DNA from: an uncultured Eubacteriales bacterium
GTDB taxonomy: Bacteria; Bacillota; Clostridia; Oscillospirales; Oscillospiraceae
Direction of reading: 5' to 3'
Length of the DNA stretch: 15,778 nucleotides
Assembly: GCA_902496595.1 (NCBI GenBank)
Contig: CABVBV010000034.1
Coordinates: 1-15,778, forward strand
Of the stretch, positions 13,571 to 15,778 are shown piece by piece (the first letter of the stretch is position 1; every line of letters starts with the position of its first letter). The notes beneath the pieces are model-generated. The model was not told the DNA's origin. It worked only from the letters and a program-made list of their open reading frames with translations, and searched no databases. A program made the position numbers and the translations under genes.

Positions 13571-13597
13571 CCGCTCCTTGGGGCGCGGCCTTTTTTT
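13571..13597 (+). terminator. Rightward intrinsic terminator inside the leader of the leftward radical SAM gene
   Basis: CCGCTCC and GGCGCGG (within 13571-13588) form a 7-position stem with one internal mismatch and a 4-base loop. It is followed by CC and seven T (13591-13597) on the plus strand. On the minus strand the run is upstream of the stem as A, so it does not look like a leftward terminator. It would stop rightward (antisense) RNA before the ABC exporter promoter. Confidence 0.6.
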
Positions 13598-13631
13598 AAG
13601 TGTAACGTCAACAAATTCATTCGCGCCATAG

Positions 13632-13678
13632 ACAAAACCACGTTTTTGACAAAAATTTTGTCAAAAACGTGGTTTTGT
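13632..13678. repeat. Perfect 47-bp AT-rich palindrome
   Basis: Two 23-bp arms (13632-13654 and 13656-13678) are exact reverse complements around a single central A at 13655. The sequence is strongly AT-rich against GC-rich surroundings. Each strand contains TTGACA (13646-13651 on plus, 13659-13664 on minus), but no -10 box lies at 16-18 bases in either direction. It lies 83 bp upstream of the radical SAM ATG and 33 bp upstream of the ABC exporter -35 box. A binding site for a dimeric or tetrameric regulator, or a cruciform-forming element, are the likeliest readings. Confidence 0.9.
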
Positions 13679-13711
13679 ACAAGGCATCATGAACCTGCAT
13701 CGGTTTTGCCC

Positions 13712-13740
13712 TTGACAGGCCTTTGAGTATGTTATATACT
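13712..13740 (+). promoter_or_regulatory. Strong sigma-A promoter for the leader peptide-ABC exporter transcript
   Basis: Consensus TTGACA (13712-13717), a 17-base spacer, then TATACT (13735-13740). RNA would start near 13747, about 37 bases before the leader ORF and 210 bases before the ABC gene, leaving a long leader. Confidence 0.88.
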
Positions 13741-13783
13741 TTACTGCGCATAAAACAGATCTTCTGGAAGGGAGGCGAACGGA

Positions 13784-13867
13784 ATGGCGAAGACCCGTAA
13801 CAATCGCAGTTTCAATGTCAATTCATCAGCATTTTCCGGCGGGCCGTCGCGTTCTGCTTGTCTCTGA
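13784..13867 (+). CDS. Putative 27-residue leader peptide upstream of the ABC exporter
   Basis: A short ORF starts at an ATG preceded by GGGAGG (13769-13774 region) with about 9 bases spacing, which is as good a ribosome site as any gene here. It encodes MAKTRNNRS...SRSACL, a basic, Ser/Asn-rich peptide, and stops at 13865-13867. It sits between a strong promoter and an intrinsic terminator that precedes the ABC exporter gene. By analogy with bmrB of Bacillus subtilis and other antibiotic-responsive leader peptides, ribosome stalling in it could change folding of the downstream RNA and allow read-through. The ORF, its ribosome site and its position are seen; the regulatory function is inferred. 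I could not identify an unambiguous antiterminator pairing by eye. Confidence 0.6.
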   Translation: MAKTRNNRSFNVNSSAFSGGPSRSACL

Positions 13868-13901
13868 CTGCGCTCATTTAGGCGCATATCGGGCTTTTTG
13901 G

Positions 13902-13941
13902 ACGTGTCCTGGTCAAATGCCGGGGCACGTTTTTTGTTTTT
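13902..13941 (+). terminator. Leader terminator (putative attenuator) before the ABC exporter
   Basis: ACGTGTCCTGG (13902-13912) pairs with CCGGGGCACGT (13920-13930) as an 11-bp stem with two G-U pairs and a 7-base loop, directly followed by TTTTTGTTTTT. It lies 35 bases after the leader ORF and 15 bases before the exporter ATG, inside the transcript started at 13712-13740. A smaller stem (13869-13873 with 13882-13886) precedes it. Terminating within its own leader, it should make exporter expression conditional on read-through. Confidence 0.85.
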
Positions 13942-13956
13942 AGTCTTGGAGGTCTT

Positions 13957-15778
13957 ATGAAGGAAGAAAAACTCACCGGCCGCGGGAAAGCGCGGCTCGT
14001 CGGCCGGTATCTGTGGCCTGTGTCGGGCTTCTTTGCACTGGGTCTGCTCTTTTCCCTGTTCAGCCAGATATTCAACGCGCTCATACCGCAAATCGTCCGC
14101 GTGACCGTGGACTCGGTGCTGGGCGCCGAGGAGCCGCAGCTTCCGGGCTTCGTGAAGTCCCTGCTGCCGATCGAGGCACTGCGCTCCGAGCCCGCGAGGG
14201 CCCTGATCTGGGCCGCTGCCGCGGTCGCGGTCTTCGCCGCATTGAGGGGCGCGGCCATCTTCGGGCAGAGGCTCTTTCTGGCCAAGGGCTCCGAGGGTTT
14301 CGTGAAACGCATCAGGGACGAGCTCTTCTCTCACATCCAGCGTCTGCCCTTCGCCTGGCACACCGCGCACCAGACAGGCGAGATGATACAGCGCTGCACC
14401 TCGGACGTCGAGGTTGTGCGCACCTTCGTCTGCAACCAGCTCGTCGAGGTCATGCGCACGCTCATCATCATCGCGGTCTATCTCTTGGTGATGTTCTCCA
14501 TGAACGTGAAGCTGGCGCTCGTCTCGCTGGCCTTCGTACCGCTGGTAGCCCTCAGTTCAGGCCTGTTCTACGGCCGCATCGCCTCCAGGTTCAAGGTCGC
14601 GGACGAGGCCGAGGGCGAGCTCACGACTTTGGTGCAGGAGAATCTCACCGGAGTGCGCGTCGTCCGCGCTTTCGGCAGGGAGAGCTTTGAGCTCGGCAAG
14701 TTCAACGAGAAAAACGACCACTTCTCCGAGCTCTGGATACGGCTCGGGCGCGTCCTCGCCGTCTACTGGGCCTCGGGCACACTGCTGACCTGCCTGCAAG
14801 TCATGGTGATACTCATCCTCGGCGTTGTTGAGGCTGTGAACGGAGAACTGTCTCTGGGCGGGTTCCTGGTCTTTGTGAGCTACAACTCCACCCTCGCCTG
14901 GCCGGTGCGCAGTCTGGGCCGCGTTCTTGCAGACATGAGCAAGGCAGGAGTCTCGATGGACAGGGTCGCCTACATCCTCAACGCCGAGGAGGAGCGCGAG
15001 CTGCCCGGCGCGGAGGACGCGCCAATGGACGGCGACATAGAATTTTCGCACGTGAGCTTCGGCTACGAGGGACAGGAGGTGCTGCGCGACGTATCCTTCA
15101 CCGTGCCCGCAGGCTCGACCTTCGCCATCCTGGGCGGCACGGGCTCTGGCAAGAGCACCCTCGTCCACCTTCTCGACCGGCTCTACGACCTCGAAGACGG
15201 CCAGGGCAGCATCACGATCGGCGGCAGGGACATCCGCCTCATTCGCCGCGAACACCTGCGCCGGAACATTGGGCTGGTATTGCAGGAGCCCTTCCTGTTC
15301 TCGCGCACGATACGTGAGAACATCGCCGCCTCTCGCCCCGGTTCGGACGAGGCGGGCATACGCCGGGCGGCGGCCATCGCCTGCGTGGACGAGGCAATAA
15401 CGGAGTTCCCGGACGGCTACGGCACCTTGGTCGGCGAACGAGGCGTCACTCTCTCCGGAGGCCAGAAGCAGCGCGTCGCGATAGCCAGGATGCTGCTGGC
15501 GGGCACGCCCATCATGGTCTTCGACGACTCGCTCTCCGCCGTGGACTCGGAGACGGACGCGAAGATCCGCGCCGCCCTGCGCGAGAGCCTCGAGCAAGCG
15601 ACGGTGATACTCATCTCGCACCGGATAACGACGCTCATGCAGGCCGACCGCATCCTCGTGCTCGAGGGCGGCCGCGTCTCGGACATGGGCACGCACGAGG
15701 AGCTCATCTCGCGCCCGGGCATCTACCGGGAGATCTACGACATACAGATGAGCAGCGACGACCGCAGGCTCATAGAGG
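13957..15778 (+). CDS. Heterodimer-type ABC multidrug exporter subunit with degenerate ATPase site (BmrC-like, partial)
   Basis: The frame is open for 607 codons and runs off the window. An N-terminal membrane domain (about residues 15-330, exporter type with the QRLPFAWHTAHQTGEM coupling region) is fused to one ATPase domain. That domain has Walker A GGTGSGKST (393-401), Q-loop Q443, signature LSGGQ (499-503), Walker B IMVFDD (519-524) and H-loop H555. The residue after the Walker B Asp is D524 instead of the catalytic Glu. Asp here is typical of the degenerate partner in heterodimeric exporters such as BmrC of BmrCD, so a canonical partner gene is expected just downstream. The ATG at 13957 follows GGAGG at 13948-13952 with only 4 bases spacing. 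Expression appears to be controlled by the leader ORF and terminator. It likely exports drugs, lipids or peptides; the substrate is unknown. Confidence 0.93.
   Translation, partial: MKEEKLTGRGKARLVGRYLWPVSGFFALGLLFSLFSQIFNALIPQIVRVTVDSVLGAEEPQLPGFVKSLLPIEALRSEPARALIWAAAAVAVFAALRGAAIFGQRLFLAKGSEGFVKRIRDELFSHIQRLPFAWHTAHQTGEMIQRCTSDVEVVRTFVCNQLVEVMRTLIIIAVYLLVMFSMNVKLALVSLAFVPLVALSSGLFYGRIASRFKVADEAEGELTTLVQENLTGVRVVRAFGRESFELGKFNEKNDHFSELWIRLGRVLAVYWASGTLLTCLQVMVILILGVVEAVNGELSLGGFLVFVSYNSTLAWPVRSLGRVLADMSKAGVSMDRVAYILNAEEERELPGAEDAPMDGDIEFSHVSFGYEGQEVLRDVSFTVPAGSTFAILGGTGSGKSTLVHLLDRLYDLEDGQGSITIGGRDIRLIRREHLRRNIGLVLQEPFLFSRTIRENIAASRPGSDEAGIRRAAAIACVDEAITEFPDGYGTLVGERGVTLSGGQKQRVAIARMLLAGTPIMVFDDSLSAVDSETDAKIRAALRESLEQATVILISHRITTLMQADRILVLEGGRVSDMGTHEELISRPGIYREIYDIQMSSDDRRLIE

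Noticed and set aside
13646..13664. Two divergent promoters inside the 47-bp palindrome
   Set aside because: The TTGACA boxes are a result of the symmetry; the positions 17 bases on read GTGGTT in both directions, which is not a -10 box.
12386..13726. Plus-strand open frame of 446 codons opposite the radical SAM gene
   Set aside because: Composition (Val, Arg, His, Ala, Leu) is typical of antisense frames in GC-rich genes, it runs through the palindrome, and the opposite strand carries a complete radical SAM enzyme.
1..15778. CRISPR arrays, tRNA or rRNA genes, insertion sequences, phage or integrase genes
   Set aside because: Looked for by eye; no regularly spaced repeats, cloverleaf with a conserved T-arm, transposase or integrase motifs were seen.

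Overview
The window looks like a stretch of chromosome from a GC-rich, probably anaerobic and endospore-forming member of the Clostridia (Oscillospiraceae-like). This is inferred from strong GGAGG-type ribosome sites on nearly every gene, clear sigma-A promoters, a YpeB-type spore germination gene, a TagO/MnaA pair typical of Gram-positive cell-wall glycopolymer synthesis, and small hypothetical proteins of a clostridial look. No tRNA, rRNA, insertion sequence, phage gene or CRISPR array is visible. The region is mostly core-like.

Layout, left to right. (1) 1-80: the last codons of a rightward gene, possibly a degenerate M23 peptidase domain, then a bidirectional terminator. (2) 158-3740, leftward: gltX (glutamyl-tRNA synthetase), ypeB, and a membrane protein joining a cytoplasmic zinc ribbon to an outside Ig-like domain. 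The gltX-ypeB gap holds a terminator-like hairpin whose 3' arm contains the ypeB ribosome site. (3) 3780-9221, rightward: a promoter back-to-back with that of gltX, then a class I aminotransferase, trpS, a strong GC hairpin, tagO, mnaA and a membrane-anchored hypothetical protein. The last three overlap and are likely translationally coupled. (4) 9189-10126, leftward: three tightly packed small unknown genes, the last overlapping its convergent neighbour by 33 bp. (5) 10182-12090, rightward: a YfcE-like phosphodiesterase and an orphan solute-binding lipoprotein. (6) 12203-13549, leftward: a radical SAM protein with extra cysteines. (7) 13712-15778, rightward: a strong promoter, a 27-codon leader ORF, an intrinsic terminator, and an ABC exporter half-transporter cut by the window end.

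The most interesting region is 13550-13956. It holds a perfect 47-bp palindrome, then a promoter / leader peptide / terminator / ABC exporter arrangement like the ribosome-mediated attenuation of Bacillus bmrB-bmrCD. The exporter subunit has Asp in place of the catalytic Glu, as expected for the degenerate half of a heterodimer. The leftward three-gene cluster of small unknown proteins is the best candidate for an undescribed system in the sense of unknown function.
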